Assembly (NCBI GenBank): GCA_937775205.1
Contig: CALKBX010000005.1
Span: 205,087 to 269,086 of the forward strand
Reading direction: 5' to 3'
DNA from: an uncultured Verrucomicrobiae bacterium
GTDB lineage: Bacteria > Verrucomicrobiota > Verrucomicrobiia > Limisphaerales > UBA1100
DNA length: 64,000 nt
The position numbers and the translations under genes are program-made. This document shows, one piece after another, positions 9,208 through 17,042 of the stretch (within the stretch, counting starts at the first letter, position 1; the number at the start of each line of letters is the position of its first letter). The notes below the pieces were generated by a model that did not search any database, was not told where the DNA came from, and worked only from the letters and a program-made list of their open reading frames with translations.

Positions 9208-10379
9208 ACAAAGCCCCGTGGATTTTCTTGGGTGTGCTTTTCACGCTGAGCCTTTCGTGGTGGGGAATGGTCTATGGCCCCGCCTCGCAACTCGCTGGGC
9301 AATCAGCGGACAAAGGCGATGGTACCGCCGTGCTACCCCGCGTGGGTCTTGCAAAGCAGGGCGAACAAGTGTACCGCGAAAACGGTTGCTACTATTGCCA
9401 TACCCGCACGGCGACGGGCGGTGAGTTTGGTTATGAATTGCGGCTCTCACAATTGGGGGGGGATCGCGAAGTTACCGATGAAGTTCTCGGCGAGAACATC
9501 ACTGTTGAAAACACCCGGTTGATTGATTTGGCGTTTGAATTCAAATACGTGGTTGCCGCGAAAAAAACACTCGATGATGCAAACAAAGCGCTGGCGGATG
9601 CGAAAGAAAAGACACCGGAACTAAAGGACGCAGTTGCGGTTGCAGAAAAAAGTTTATCGAATAATACGGCATCATTTAGAGAAGTGAATTCCAATGTCAC
9701 GGAAAAGATCACTGCCCAAGATGAAAAAGATACCATTCTGTTTAGGGCTTACGGACTGTCGGGTGTGGAAATAAAAGACAAAGCGTTAATGATCCAGCTG
9801 GGTATGGGCGAACAAATTATTGACGAGCACAGAAAAATCGCCAATGAAGCCATAATTAAACTCACCCATGGCAAGGCGCAGTGGGGCGACATCGAGGATA
9901 TGGTGCGCGGTTTAAAAACCCGTGCAGGCGCGCAGTTTAAGTTGCAGCCGGTGGTGATCGATTGGCCGGATGTGCAAAACGGGGTGGCGTTGCGCCAATC
10001 GGTGACACGCGATTTTATGCACGATACCTACGCGATGCCCGGCGTCATGCAGCTGGGTCCGAATCTCGCTAATGCGGGCGGCACGCCGGCTCTGGAGGAT
10101 TCGAATCAGTTTTATGTGCATCTTTATCAGCCACGCCTCATCAACGAAAAATCGGTGATGCCACCGTATCGGTATTTGTTTCGGAAAATAAAAGTCAATA
10201 CCGGTGAAACCTCGCCAAAAAATGCATTGAAGATCAAGGGTAAGGACTTGGTAGCAGGCTACGCCATTATCCCCACGGAAAAGGCTGAGGCGCTATTTGA
10301 ATTTCTTAAAAGCCTGCGTACCGACGCGCTGCCGGAAGCACCGATCGTGGATAACCCGAAACCGGCGGACGACCAATGA
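9204..10379 (+). CDS. CcoO-like membrane cytochrome c with coiled-coil insertion
   Basis: 391 residues. An N-terminal membrane anchor (about 5-25) and a haem site ENGCYYCH (about 55-62) match CcoO of cbb3 oxidases. The C-terminal half carries LGPNLANAGG (about 275-284) and MPPYRYLFRKI (about 313-323), whose Met is the usual axial ligand. Between them lies an insertion of about 150 residues absent from ordinary CcoO, part of it (about 115-175) Ala/Lys/Glu-rich and likely coiled coil. It overlaps the CcoN-like gene by four bases and should pair with it. Confidence 0.82.
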   Translation: MNKAPWIFLGVLFTLSLSWWGMVYGPASQLAGQSADKGDGTAVLPRVGLAKQGEQVYRENGCYYCHTRTATGGEFGYELRLSQLGGDREVTDEVLGENITVENTRLIDLAFEFKYVVAAKKTLDDANKALADAKEKTPELKDAVAVAEKSLSNNTASFREVNSNVTEKITAQDEKDTILFRAYGLSGVEIKDKALMIQLGMGEQIIDEHRKIANEAIIKLTHGKAQWGDIEDMVRGLKTRAGAQFKLQPVVIDWPDVQNGVALRQSVTRDFMHDTYAMPGVMQLGPNLANAGGTPALEDSNQFYVHLYQPRLINEKSVMPPYRYLFRKIKVNTGETSPKNALKIKGKDLVAGYAIIPTEKAEALFEFLKSLRTDALPEAPIVDNPKPADDQ

Positions 10380-10990
10380 GCGAAAATTTCTCCAACTTGA
10401 ACGAGCCCAGCGAGCCCAGCAGTGGCACGGCGCAAATGCCGATGGGCATTATGATTGTTCTTATTTTGCTCGGCTATATCGGGTGCTACAACGTGGATCA
10501 GTGGAACGCCAATTTCGCCGCCAATGTGCACGCGCCATTCACCGAGCCGGACGAGGTGGCTTCGCTGGCACCCTCGGCTGAGGAATTGCTGGTGGCGCGC
10601 GGCAAACAAGTCTATTCCAAAAATTGCGTGGCCTGTCACCAAGCTAATGGCGCAGGGTCAGGCACAGACATCCCGCCCTTGGCCGGTTCCGAATGGGTGA
10701 AAGGCGATGTTGCCACTATTGTGGCCATCACACAGAAGGGGCTTATTGGGCCGATCAGCGTGGCCGGGAAAAAATATGGCGCGGGAGCCATGACTGCTGC
10801 GGGCGAAACGCTCAGTCCCGATGAATTAGCGGCCGTAATCTCCTATATCCGGAAAGAGTGGAGTAATGGCGGAAGTGCGGTTGGAGTCGAAGAGGTAAAT
10901 GATGCCCGAAAAAAGGTGGACGACAGCGGCCAAAGCGGGCAGTGGGAAGTGAAGGCTCTGGAAGCAGCCGGTTTCATAATTCCTGAATAA
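10376..10990 (+). CDS. Membrane-anchored monohaem cytochrome c (CcoP-like position)
   Basis: 204 residues, the last gene of the operon, overlapping the previous one by four bases. One membrane segment (about 22-40, IMIVLILLGYIGCY) precedes a class I cytochrome c domain with CVACHQANGAGSG (about residues 84-96) and a likely axial Met in GAGAMTAAGETLSPDEL. CcoP normally has two haems and this has one, so it is only CcoP-like by position. The C-terminal 50 residues are a charged extension without a recognisable motif. Confidence 0.8.
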   Translation: MSENFSNLNEPSEPSSGTAQMPMGIMIVLILLGYIGCYNVDQWNANFAANVHAPFTEPDEVASLAPSAEELLVARGKQVYSKNCVACHQANGAGSGTDIPPLAGSEWVKGDVATIVAITQKGLIGPISVAGKKYGAGAMTAAGETLSPDELAAVISYIRKEWSNGGSAVGVEEVNDARKKVDDSGQSGQWEVKALEAAGFIIPE

Positions 10991-11013
10991 CCCGTTTTTT
11001 TCTATTTCAACGC

Positions 11014-11047
11014 AAGCCACAGCAAACGATTGCTGTGGCTTTTGTTT
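11014..11047 (+). terminator. Rho-independent terminator of the act operon
   Basis: A perfect 12-bp stem AAGCCACAGCAA / TTGCTGTGGCTT (11014-11025 and 11030-11041) with a four-base loop is followed by a T-rich tract. It lies 23 bases after the last cytochrome gene. The convergent DUF2835 gene ends at 11048, so the hairpin may serve both strands, although the T tract is good only for the plus strand. Confidence 0.9.
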
Positions 11048-11302
11048 TCAACCCTCCGCATCGAGATTATGGCGGGGTTGAGTTTCCAATCGGTCGATGG
11101 CTTGGAATTTGTATTTTTGATCGGTGGTGATGATGAACATCCCGTCGATGCCGTCTTTACTTATGTAAGGGTGCAGCACTTTGAAGGGGAGCTGCACGGT
11201 GCGCCCATCGGCGGCGGTGGCGATGACCTGGCGGATGCGACCGCGATAATAATCTTCCACCTGTAGCGTGGTGAGCCGGATGGAAACGGTGATGCGGATC
11301 AT
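11048..11302 (-). CDS. DUF2835 family protein
   Basis: 84-residue protein matching the small DUF2835 family: an N-terminal MIRITVSIRL strand, then YYRGRIRQVIATAADGRTVQLP and LHPYISKDGIDGMFIITTD. The family's function is unknown and no catalytic residues are evident. It is convergent with the act operon and ends at the terminator. Confidence 0.75.
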   Translation of the reverse strand: MIRITVSIRLTTLQVEDYYRGRIRQVIATAADGRTVQLPFKVLHPYISKDGIDGMFIITTDQKYKFQAIDRLETQPRHNLDAEG

Positions 11303-11315
11303 TTTAATTTAGCGA

Positions 11316-11402
11316 TTAGCGCCATTGGCCGGTGAGGGTGAAGGCGGCCTCAACGGGCAGGGCAAGGGCCAATAGCAGCAGGATTGGCCGGAAGCATTTC
11401 AC
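11316..11402 (-). CDS. Possible 28-residue signal-peptide-like small ORF
   Basis: A GTG-started ORF of 28 codons upstream of the DUF2835 gene encodes MKCFRPILLLLALALPVEAA followed by eight residues. It looks like a complete signal peptide with almost no mature part. A GGGAG motif overlaps the start. It could be a leader peptide, a truncated exported protein or chance. Confidence 0.3.
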   Translation of the reverse strand: MKCFRPILLLLALALPVEAAFTLTGQWR

Positions 11403-11480
11403 TCCCAGATTTTAGGCGTAAAAACGACTGCCGGCAAGCTCGGGCTTGTGTGTTGGGCAAGCTCAGACTAATGTGTGGAT

Positions 11481-12080
11481 ATGAACCTGCCGTCCATCGA
11501 GTTGTTGCGCCAAGGCGACTCGGAGGGTTGGGATGTAGTCTTTGAATGGCTTTGGCCAATGGCACTGAGTTCCGCGCGCCGCAAGCTCGAGGTTCTCGCT
11601 CCGGCCGAGGTGGAGGATGCGGCGCTTGATGCGTTTGTGGCCTTGTTTCAAACTATCGACAACGTGCCGTCCACCGAGAGTCTGCCCTCGCTGATGGTGG
11701 CCATTGCCAGCAATCGCGCGATCGATGTATTGCGCAGCCGAAGCGCGCAAAAACGCGATGCCTCGCTGAGCCGCACTTTTGATGTCGTGCTGGAGGATGA
11801 AACACCCGGCACACAGGTGAACCCGCTGGAGGCCCTGCAAATCCAAGAGTTGTATGAATTGCTTGAGCAAGTGCGGCTGGATCTTCCACCTTTCACCGCC
11901 CGGATTCTCCACGAGTACTATTATGAGGGGCAGAGCCATCGGGAAATTGCCGAGCGGCATCGCGTCACTGTGTCCTCCATTAGCGGTCGTATTCGCCGAG
12001 GTTTGTTGATCCTGCACAACAAGTTGAAAAATAATCGAATTTTTTGCGAAGATTATCCGGACAAAATACGAATTGTATAA
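11481..12080 (+). CDS. ECF-type RNA polymerase sigma factor
   Basis: 199 residues from ATG 11481 (GTG 11475 would add two). The sigma-70 region 2 part spans about residues 15-90 and includes NRAIDVLRSRSAQKR. The region 4 helix-turn-helix lies near residues 135-185 (YYEGQSHREIAERHRVTVSS, then GRIRRGLLIL). The acidic linker DVVLEDETPGTQVNPLEALQ separates them. The next gene, 108 bases downstream, encodes a membrane protein with an anti-sigma plan, so the two probably form a signalling pair. Confidence 0.85.
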   Translation: MNLPSIELLRQGDSEGWDVVFEWLWPMALSSARRKLEVLAPAEVEDAALDAFVALFQTIDNVPSTESLPSLMVAIASNRAIDVLRSRSAQKRDASLSRTFDVVLEDETPGTQVNPLEALQIQELYELLEQVRLDLPPFTARILHEYYYEGQSHREIAERHRVTVSSISGRIRRGLLILHNKLKNNRIFCEDYPDKIRIV

Positions 12081-12188
12081 TGAAGGGCGGCTTCGGCCCC
12101 GGTGATGGCTCTAAAGCTTCGGCAAGGCTCTAAAAGTCGATAATATCCAAAAAAGTGTGAAACGACCGAAATTGTTGAAAACGGACCT

Positions 12189-12977
12189 ATGCGCGACGAA
12201 TTATTGGAACTGGTAATGAACAAGGCCACCGGCAGAGCTTCGGAAGAGGAGCTCACCCGGATCGATGCCATTCTTGAACAGGAACCCAGCCTTTGGGATG
12301 ACTACAACCAATGGCACCGCGATATGCCAGCCCTGCGCGGCGTCATCTGCTTTGCCGCCGCCACCGCGGAGGATAGGCATCAATTGCCCGAGCACATCCG
12401 CAAGGAACTCCGCTCCCGAATGCGCGCCGCCCTCCGCAAGCCCCAGCCCAATTACGACCGGCTCATGGAGCTCGGCAACAAACCGCCCAACCCCCAACCC
12501 TCCTGGCGCTGGGCCGTGGTCCCCGCCGTGGGCTTGGCCGCCATCGTGGTGATCTCGCTCGTTCTCTTTAATAACCGCCCCGAGGCAGAGGCCCCCGCAC
12601 CACTTGAAGTGGCCAACAATACCCGCAACCCGCTGCTCCCTGCCGAGCCGGTCATCCAAGTCGCCCTGCTCGATATCGTGGGCGCCACCCGCGGCCCGGA
12701 AGATCCCACCCTCCAACAATTCCAAACCGCGTGGCCCAGTGTGAAAGTGCTCCAATTCAACCGCCGCGCCACCTCCCGCGATTGGCTCACCCAATGGCCC
12801 TTCACCGCCACTGGCCCCGTCTGCAAAATTTTTTACAATCAATCCTCCGGCGAACTCCAACTCATCGCAATCGTGAACGAGCAAAAACACGAAGCCAGCT
12901 TCAAGCTAAACGATGTTTCCGAACTCCCCCAACTCATCGAAAAAGCGAAGGCTCAGCTAGCCGAGTGGTTGAAGTAA
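12189..12977 (+). CDS. Membrane-anchored anti-sigma-like protein
   Basis: 262 residues: a cytoplasmic helical N-terminus of about 115 residues beginning MRDELLELVMNKATGRASEE, one membrane helix (about 117-135, AVVPAVGLAAIVVISLVLF), and an exported C-terminal domain of about 125 residues. This is the plan of anti-sigma factors, but no zinc-binding HxxxCxxC motif is present, so the assignment rests on context with the ECF sigma gene upstream. The C-terminal domain is not recognised. A perfect 7-bp inverted repeat (GGTTGAA/TTCAACC, 12967-12985) spans the stop codon without a T tract. Confidence 0.6.
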   Translation: MRDELLELVMNKATGRASEEELTRIDAILEQEPSLWDDYNQWHRDMPALRGVICFAAATAEDRHQLPEHIRKELRSRMRAALRKPQPNYDRLMELGNKPPNPQPSWRWAVVPAVGLAAIVVISLVLFNNRPEAEAPAPLEVANNTRNPLLPAEPVIQVALLDIVGATRGPEDPTLQQFQTAWPSVKVLQFNRRATSRDWLTQWPFTATGPVCKIFYNQSSGELQLIAIVNEQKHEASFKLNDVSELPQLIEKAKAQLAEWLK

Positions 12978-13000
12978 ATTCAACCCGTTGAACAAAAAGA

Positions 13001-13028
13001 TGGTACCGGAGGAGGGACTCGAACCCAC
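13001..13028 (-). repeat. att copy: 3' end of tRNA-Leu(CAA), left island boundary
   Basis: 28 bases starting TGGTACCGGAGGAGGGACTC are identical to the CCA end, acceptor and T-arm of the intact tRNA-Leu at 29427-29454. Beyond 13028 identity stops. The next 60 bases fold only poorly as a tRNA (GCCGGA can pair at 13083-13088, but the anticodon arm is wrong), so it is a remnant and not a working gene. This is the expected product of integration at the tRNA 3' end. Confidence 0.85.
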
Positions 13029-13187
13029 CGGACCGCCTTTCCCCGTCGAGGGGATTTTATTCATAGCGGTTCCTAACTATAGCATCCGGCTTCATATATC
13101 AATACTATTGTAAGATTACATCACTGGGAACCGTGATGAACGTTGCAGAACAGAATAGCGTTCAATTGCGTTCAGTTGCCAAAAACC

Positions 13188-13212
13188 CGTTCAGTAAACG
13201 TTCAGTAAAACG
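13188..13212. repeat. Tandem integrase arm-type repeats near left att
   Basis: Two direct copies of CGTTCAGTAAA(A)CG, preceded by related GCGTTCA motifs from 13158. The same GCGTTCAGTAAACGCTCAG motif occurs at 29375-29393 beside the intact tRNA, so both ends of the left element carry it. Arm-type recombinase binding sites are the natural reading. The surrounding 13029-13303 holds no convincing gene. Confidence 0.5.
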
Positions 13213-13303
13213 CCTTACGCGAGGCATGCCAACCACACAACCCGGCCGGCCTCATTCGCATACATATATATTCCTGCTATTGATGTTTTACGGGTAATAT
13301 AGC

Positions 13304-13822
13304 TTGGAGTTTTTGCGTCTAATAGATGCGAATGCGATCAAGAATGTTGATCTACGCGCTGCCAATCATTTGCTAATGAGACATCCGCTATATCCGAATC
13401 TGGACATGATGGAGTGCAAGTACACTCCGAGGTTGGGGGCCGAGGCCGTTCATCTTTTAAAGGAAGGCAAAAGCTTTTCAGCCGTTGGCCGTGCGTTGGG
13501 CGTCCATCGGGATACCATCAAGAACTGGGGCAAGCGATACGACCTTGAGCTGGGCAAGGCGGTGGTGGAGGCGAAGCAATGTTGGGGACGGGAAACATCC
13601 ATGAACGAAGCTCTGGATCATTTGAGCCGGAACCCGCTCAAGAGATCTGAAGTTGTTGAGAAAAAGGTATCACCATCCTCGGAGGAGCTGGAAAGGGAAA
13701 AGCGGCGTAGGATTTTTCAGGAGATGGAGGGAAGGCATCAACAACAGATGCTCAAAGAAGAGCGGGAACTTTCCGAAAGAGAGACCATGCCTCCAGAGAT
13801 GCAGGGGTTCTGGCTTGGGTGA
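13304..13822 (+). CDS. Phage terminase small-subunit-like HTH protein
   Basis: 172 residues from TTG 13304; an in-frame stop lies just upstream and no ATG occurs before residue 25. Residues about 38-85 (YTPRLGAEAVHLLKEGKSFS, then AVGRALGVHRDTIKNWGKRY) form a helix-turn-helix like those of small terminase subunits and transposase-type HTH proteins. The C-terminal 60 residues are charged and probably coiled coil. No large terminase follows. It is the first gene inside the island and an accessory phage-derived DNA-binding role is likely. Confidence 0.5.
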   Translation: MEFLRLIDANAIKNVDLRAANHLLMRHPLYPNLDMMECKYTPRLGAEAVHLLKEGKSFSAVGRALGVHRDTIKNWGKRYDLELGKAVVEAKQCWGRETSMNEALDHLSRNPLKRSEVVEKKVSPSSEELEREKRRRIFQEMEGRHQQQMLKEERELSERETMPPEMQGFWLG

Positions 13823-13825
13823 GTG

Positions 13826-13872
13826 CCCCAACAGCATTTACACCAGAGCCGGTGAGGCGTAGGGTGGCGGGC
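13826..13872 (+). repeat. 47-bp dispersed repeat, copy 1
   Basis: 47 bases starting CCCCAACAGCATTTACACCA and ending GGCGTAGGGTGGCGGGC. It is identical to the reverse complement of 51852-51898 and has one mismatch to that of 59520-59566. It contains a small hairpin, CACC-N6-GGTG. It is followed directly by ATGAAGCAG, opening an 18-codon ORF (13873-13929) with no similarity I recognise. Confidence 0.85.
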
Positions 13873-13945
13873 ATGAAGCAGACTCACTTTGCGGTGGTGG
13901 TCCGGGTTCACCCCAAAACAAGAAACTAAGCATCTGATACCAACC

Positions 13946-14158
13946 ATGAAAACCTGGCGCGGACGTGAGCCGCTCTTTCATCTTTCCAGCCCGCTCGCGG
14001 GCTGGGATGGGCCGAAGCCCACACGTCATCACGACTACATTGCCCCGGCGGATTTCCCCGCTGCGTGGCAACATCGCAGCATCACCGTGGAGGTCGAAGC
14101 CAAGGCCAAGGAGCTCGCGGTCTTAAAACTGCTCGCGCACTTGCGGGCCGACGGCTGA
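13946..14158 (+). pseudogene. C-terminal remnant of UV damage endonuclease UvsE
   Basis: 70 residues beginning MKTWRGREPLFHLSSPLAGW and ending in VEVEAKAKELAVLKLLAHL. They match the end of the UvsE/UVDE TIM-barrel endonuclease (H-S-S block, metal-site region, and the EAKAKE helix). The N-terminal three quarters are missing; the 47-bp repeat and an unrelated short ORF stand in their place. TspO follows 18 bases later, so the group was once a UV/light-response operon. Confidence 0.6.
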
Positions 14159-14176
14159 TTGCACCCCTTGTCCACG

Positions 14177-14659
14177 ATGCCTGCCCAACCCTTCAACGTC
14201 CGTCTCGCCTTCGCCCTGGCGGGCTGGCTGGTTCTTAGTTTCAGCGCCGCGTCGCTCGGCGCGTTCTTCATGCCGGGCGAATGGTATGCCACCCTCAAAA
14301 AGCCGTCATGGAATCCGCCCGACTGGATCTTTGGCCCGGTGTGGTCGGCGCTCTACACGATGATGGCGGTGGCGGCGTGGCTGGTTTGGAAGCGCGGCGG
14401 ATTCGCCGCGCAACGGCGGCCGCTCACGCTCTTCCTGGTGCAACTCGCGCTCAACGCCGTATGGACACCACTGTTCTTCGGGCTGCACCGGCCGGGCCTC
14501 GCGTTCGCCGAAATCGTAATGCTGTGGCTGGCGATTGCCGCGACACTTGCCGCCTTCCGTCCAGTGAGTCGCCCCGCCGCGTGGCTGCTCGTGCCATATC
14601 TGGCGTGGGTGAGCTTTGCGGCGGTGCTGAATTTCACCCTGTGGCGACTGAACTCCTGA
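14177..14659 (+). CDS. tspO: TspO/MBR family membrane protein
   Basis: 160 residues from ATG 14177 (an in-frame TTG at 14159 would add six). Five hydrophobic segments with the family blocks WYATLKKPSWNPPDWIFGPV, ALNAVWTPLFFGLHRPG and LVPYLAWVSFAAVLNFTLW. TspO proteins bind tetrapyrroles in the inner membrane and tune oxygen/light-dependent responses. In aerobic bacteria they often sit with photolyase or carotenoid genes, which fits the UvsE remnant upstream. Confidence 0.92.
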   Translation: MPAQPFNVRLAFALAGWLVLSFSAASLGAFFMPGEWYATLKKPSWNPPDWIFGPVWSALYTMMAVAAWLVWKRGGFAAQRRPLTLFLVQLALNAVWTPLFFGLHRPGLAFAEIVMLWLAIAATLAAFRPVSRPAAWLLVPYLAWVSFAAVLNFTLWRLNS

Positions 14660-14674
14660 ACTGTCCCAACTCAA

Positions 14675-15265
14675 ATGACAATTCCCTCCGCAACTTCTCT
14701 CCGCCATCTCGCCGCGCTTGTATGTGCGTGTCTTGCCATCACCATGAATGCTGACGCCGCTTCCGAAAAAATGATCTTCGACTTCCAGACGGCGACCAAT
14801 TCCACGAAGTGGCAAGTCGTCAACGACGACGTGATGGGCGGCGTGTCCACCAGTCAGTTCCAACTCCTCACGAACGGCGGCGCGATCTTCAGCGGTGTGG
14901 TCTCGCTCGAGAACAACGGCGGGTTTGCCTCGGTGCGGTCCACGCCCGTGCGGGGAAATCTCAACGGCACCGATGCCCTCGTGCTCCGCGTGCGGGGGGA
15001 TGGACGGCGTTACAAGTTCACCGTGCGCACCGAGGCGGGTTTCAACGCGTTGAATTATCAGGCCGAGTTCACCACGAAGCGCGGCGAGTGGGAAGAGCAC
15101 CGTCTCGCCTTCAAGGATTTCATGCCGACCTTTCGCGGACGCGTGTTGACCGACGTGCCGCCGCTGATTCCTTCAAAAATCACTTCAGTGGGCCTCCTCA
15201 TCTCGGACAAACAAGCGGGCCCGTTCCGGTTGGAGATGAGCTGGATCAGAGGGGTAACCCCATGA
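14675..15265 (+). CDS. Exported CIA30-domain protein
   Basis: 196 residues with a signal peptide (about 1-28, ending TMNADA) and a CIA30 (NADH:ubiquinone oxidoreductase intermediate-associated protein 30) beta-sandwich: WQVVNDDVMGGVSTSQFQ (about 46-63), FSGVVSLENNGGFASVRS (about 72-90) and LRVRGDGRRYKF (about 104-115). Bacterial members are often found near TspO or photolyase genes. The precise function is unknown. It overlaps the next gene by four bases (ATGA). Confidence 0.78.
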   Translation: MTIPSATSLRHLAALVCACLAITMNADAASEKMIFDFQTATNSTKWQVVNDDVMGGVSTSQFQLLTNGGAIFSGVVSLENNGGFASVRSTPVRGNLNGTDALVLRVRGDGRRYKFTVRTEAGFNALNYQAEFTTKRGEWEEHRLAFKDFMPTFRGRVLTDVPPLIPSKITSVGLLISDKQAGPFRLEMSWIRGVTP

Positions 15266-16347
15266 CACCGGAGATGAAAAAGCTGGCCCGCCGCCGCCTG
15301 TGGCTTGGCATCACGAACGTCGGCTTCTGGGTGTTGACGGCTGCAGCGGGCCTTTACTGGCTGGCGAGCTATGATACCAGCGACCTCGGCATCCGTCGTC
15401 TCGGTTTCATATTGGGGGCGGCGGTCGCGGTCCAGGCCGTGTTCGATTTCATCGGCGGCATTTTGCTGATGCCCGAACCACGGCCAACGATCACGGCCTT
15501 CCTCCATCGCTGGTCGCGCGGCGCGCTCGTTCACTCGCTGGTGCTGACCGGAGTGGGTTTCCTGAGCTACGTCAGCTTCCGACTCTCGGGCGGATTCTGT
15601 TTTGCCATTCTGCTCGCGACAGCGGGGCTGGCGCTCGGCCGTCGGCAACTCTTCCGCGCGATGGACGGTGTTCCAATCAAGGAAACTCCGCATGATGGCG
15701 GAACGCTTCTGACCGCCAACACCACCGACCCGGCTTTCACCGGTGGGATCGTAGGTTTTGGACGTCGCGCCAAAAGCCTGATACCGGAACGTTGGCTGGC
15801 AAATTTGCCGAAGGAAGAACTCGCCGTGGAATCGGGCCGGCGTCAGTGGCAGTTGGAGAATGGCCTGCCTGACCGTGCATTCATTCTGGTTCTCGGTTGG
15901 AATCTCATCGGTGGTTTTTTCGGATCGCTCATCTTCAAACTCGCCGAGCGCACCCCAGCCGAAGCATTGCTCGGCCACGCCTGTTGGATGACGCTTTGGA
16001 CGTTTGGCAGTCTGCTGATACTGCCGACGTTGAGTCGTAAAGCCGTCTTCGCCGCTGACCGCGCTGCTGCCGATTCTGGCCACGACCCGCGGCCATGGAT
16101 TGCTCGCTTTCCCAACTTGGTCGGCGAAGACGGCAGTTCAAATTCCACCGTGCAAAAGATCTTTTACCCGATTCCGTCAGCCTCGCTGCGGTTGCGCCAA
16201 CTTGAGAAACCGCTGTCAGGTTTTGTTGCCGGCAATCTCGCGCGCAGCAACCTCTACTACTCTTGGGCCACGTTGACGTTGTTGGGGCGTGCCGTGCATT
16301 GCAACGTCGGCCGCCCGGCGCTTTGGGTTTTCCCACCCTCGGCATGA
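15262..16347 (+). CDS. Polytopic membrane protein, M48-peptidase-like tail without HEXXH
   Basis: 361 residues from ATG 15262 (ATGA overlap with the CIA30 gene). Four hydrophobic segments occur in the first 125 residues and two or three near 215-275. The region VFAADRAAADSGHDPRPWIA and the later PSASLRLRQLE recall the EADxxA and final ThPxxxxRxxxL blocks of M48 peptidases, but no HEXXH is present. It is therefore either a degenerate homologue or unrelated. No firm function is assigned. Confidence 0.5.
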   Translation: MTPEMKKLARRRLWLGITNVGFWVLTAAAGLYWLASYDTSDLGIRRLGFILGAAVAVQAVFDFIGGILLMPEPRPTITAFLHRWSRGALVHSLVLTGVGFLSYVSFRLSGGFCFAILLATAGLALGRRQLFRAMDGVPIKETPHDGGTLLTANTTDPAFTGGIVGFGRRAKSLIPERWLANLPKEELAVESGRRQWQLENGLPDRAFILVLGWNLIGGFFGSLIFKLAERTPAEALLGHACWMTLWTFGSLLILPTLSRKAVFAADRAAADSGHDPRPWIARFPNLVGEDGSSNSTVQKIFYPIPSASLRLRQLEKPLSGFVAGNLARSNLYYSWATLTLLGRAVHCNVGRPALWVFPPSA

Positions 16348-16412
16348 AACGGGCGGCGGCCCGGTCGCCCCTGTTTTCGAACTCCCGGTCGAGCCAGGAA
16401 TTTACACTGCCA

Positions 16413-16793
16413 ATGCCGGGCAATCAGTCCTACGATGCGGTCATGGAAACTCTGACGATTTCTCTACAAGCCTTGGTGGCTGCCTCGATCTTCTTCGTGT
16501 GGGTCGTGCGCTACGACAACGCCATTCAGGAGTTCAAACAGTATGGCCTACCGGACTGGCTGCGCGATTTGGTTGGAATTCTCAAACTGACTTTTGCGCT
16601 GCTGCTGCTCATCGGCATTGAGCGGAAGCCTTTCGCCATAGCAGGCGGTCTGGGCATCGCCTTCCTGATGGGATGTGCGTTTATCATACATCTGCGAGTG
16701 AAGAATCCGTGGTTCAAGATGCTGCCCTCGCTGACCTTGCTGGTGCTCTCCCTGATCATAGCGGTCATCAATTACCGACTCCTCAACGCGTGA
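16413..16793 (+). CDS. DoxX-like membrane protein
   Basis: 126 residues from ATG 16413, which has AGGA 11 bases upstream; ATG 16443 is possible. Four membrane segments with IQEFKQYGLPDWLRDLVGIL and LKLTFALLLLIGIERKPFA match the DoxX-like family. Family members are associated with redox or thiosulfate handling, but most are uncharacterised. Apparently the last gene of the TspO-CIA30 group. Confidence 0.7.
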   Translation: MPGNQSYDAVMETLTISLQALVAASIFFVWVVRYDNAIQEFKQYGLPDWLRDLVGILKLTFALLLLIGIERKPFAIAGGLGIAFLMGCAFIIHLRVKNPWFKMLPSLTLLVLSLIIAVINYRLLNA

Positions 16794-16869
16794 TGACGAG
16801 CGGCACAGGGGGGAAAGCGAGGCGCGTTCAGTCCCGAACGAATGCCGCGAGGGCGAAGTGGCCAGCGGG

Positions 16870-16980
16870 TCAGTCTAATGAACGAAGGATGCGCACAATC
16901 ACGGCATCCTGACTGCTCGCGGTTTTATTTTCCACCGATTCGAGTCGCAGCACCTGACAAATGACCTGTTTAATTTTCAT
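16870..16980 (-). CDS. Possible 36-residue small protein
   Basis: A short ORF starting MKIKQVICQVLRLESVENKT, 62 bases downstream of the DUF1501 gene on the same strand, with AGGAT about 11 bases before its ATG. No family is recognised. The 250-base gap otherwise holds nothing identifiable. Confidence 0.3.
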   Translation of the reverse strand: MKIKQVICQVLRLESVENKTASSQDAVIVRILRSLD

Positions 16981-17042
16981 GGGAACGGCAAATCCTAAAG
17001 TGTGAACGCGCGGGTTCAAGCGTAAATTGTACTGTTAAAAAT

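Noticed and set aside
7741..10990. Calling 7741-10990 a working cbb3 terminal oxidase
   Set aside because: The subunit I homologue lacks the haem b3 and Cu-B ligands by eye, and subunit III has one haem rather than two.
13001..13090. A second functional tRNA-Leu or other tRNA
   Set aside because: Only the 3' 28 bases match. The acceptor pairs partly with GCCGGA at 13083-13088, but the anticodon stem-loop has a five-base loop and wrong layout, so it is a remnant.
15262..16347. An M48 metallopeptidase
   Set aside because: No HEXXH motif; only weak resemblance of two C-terminal blocks.
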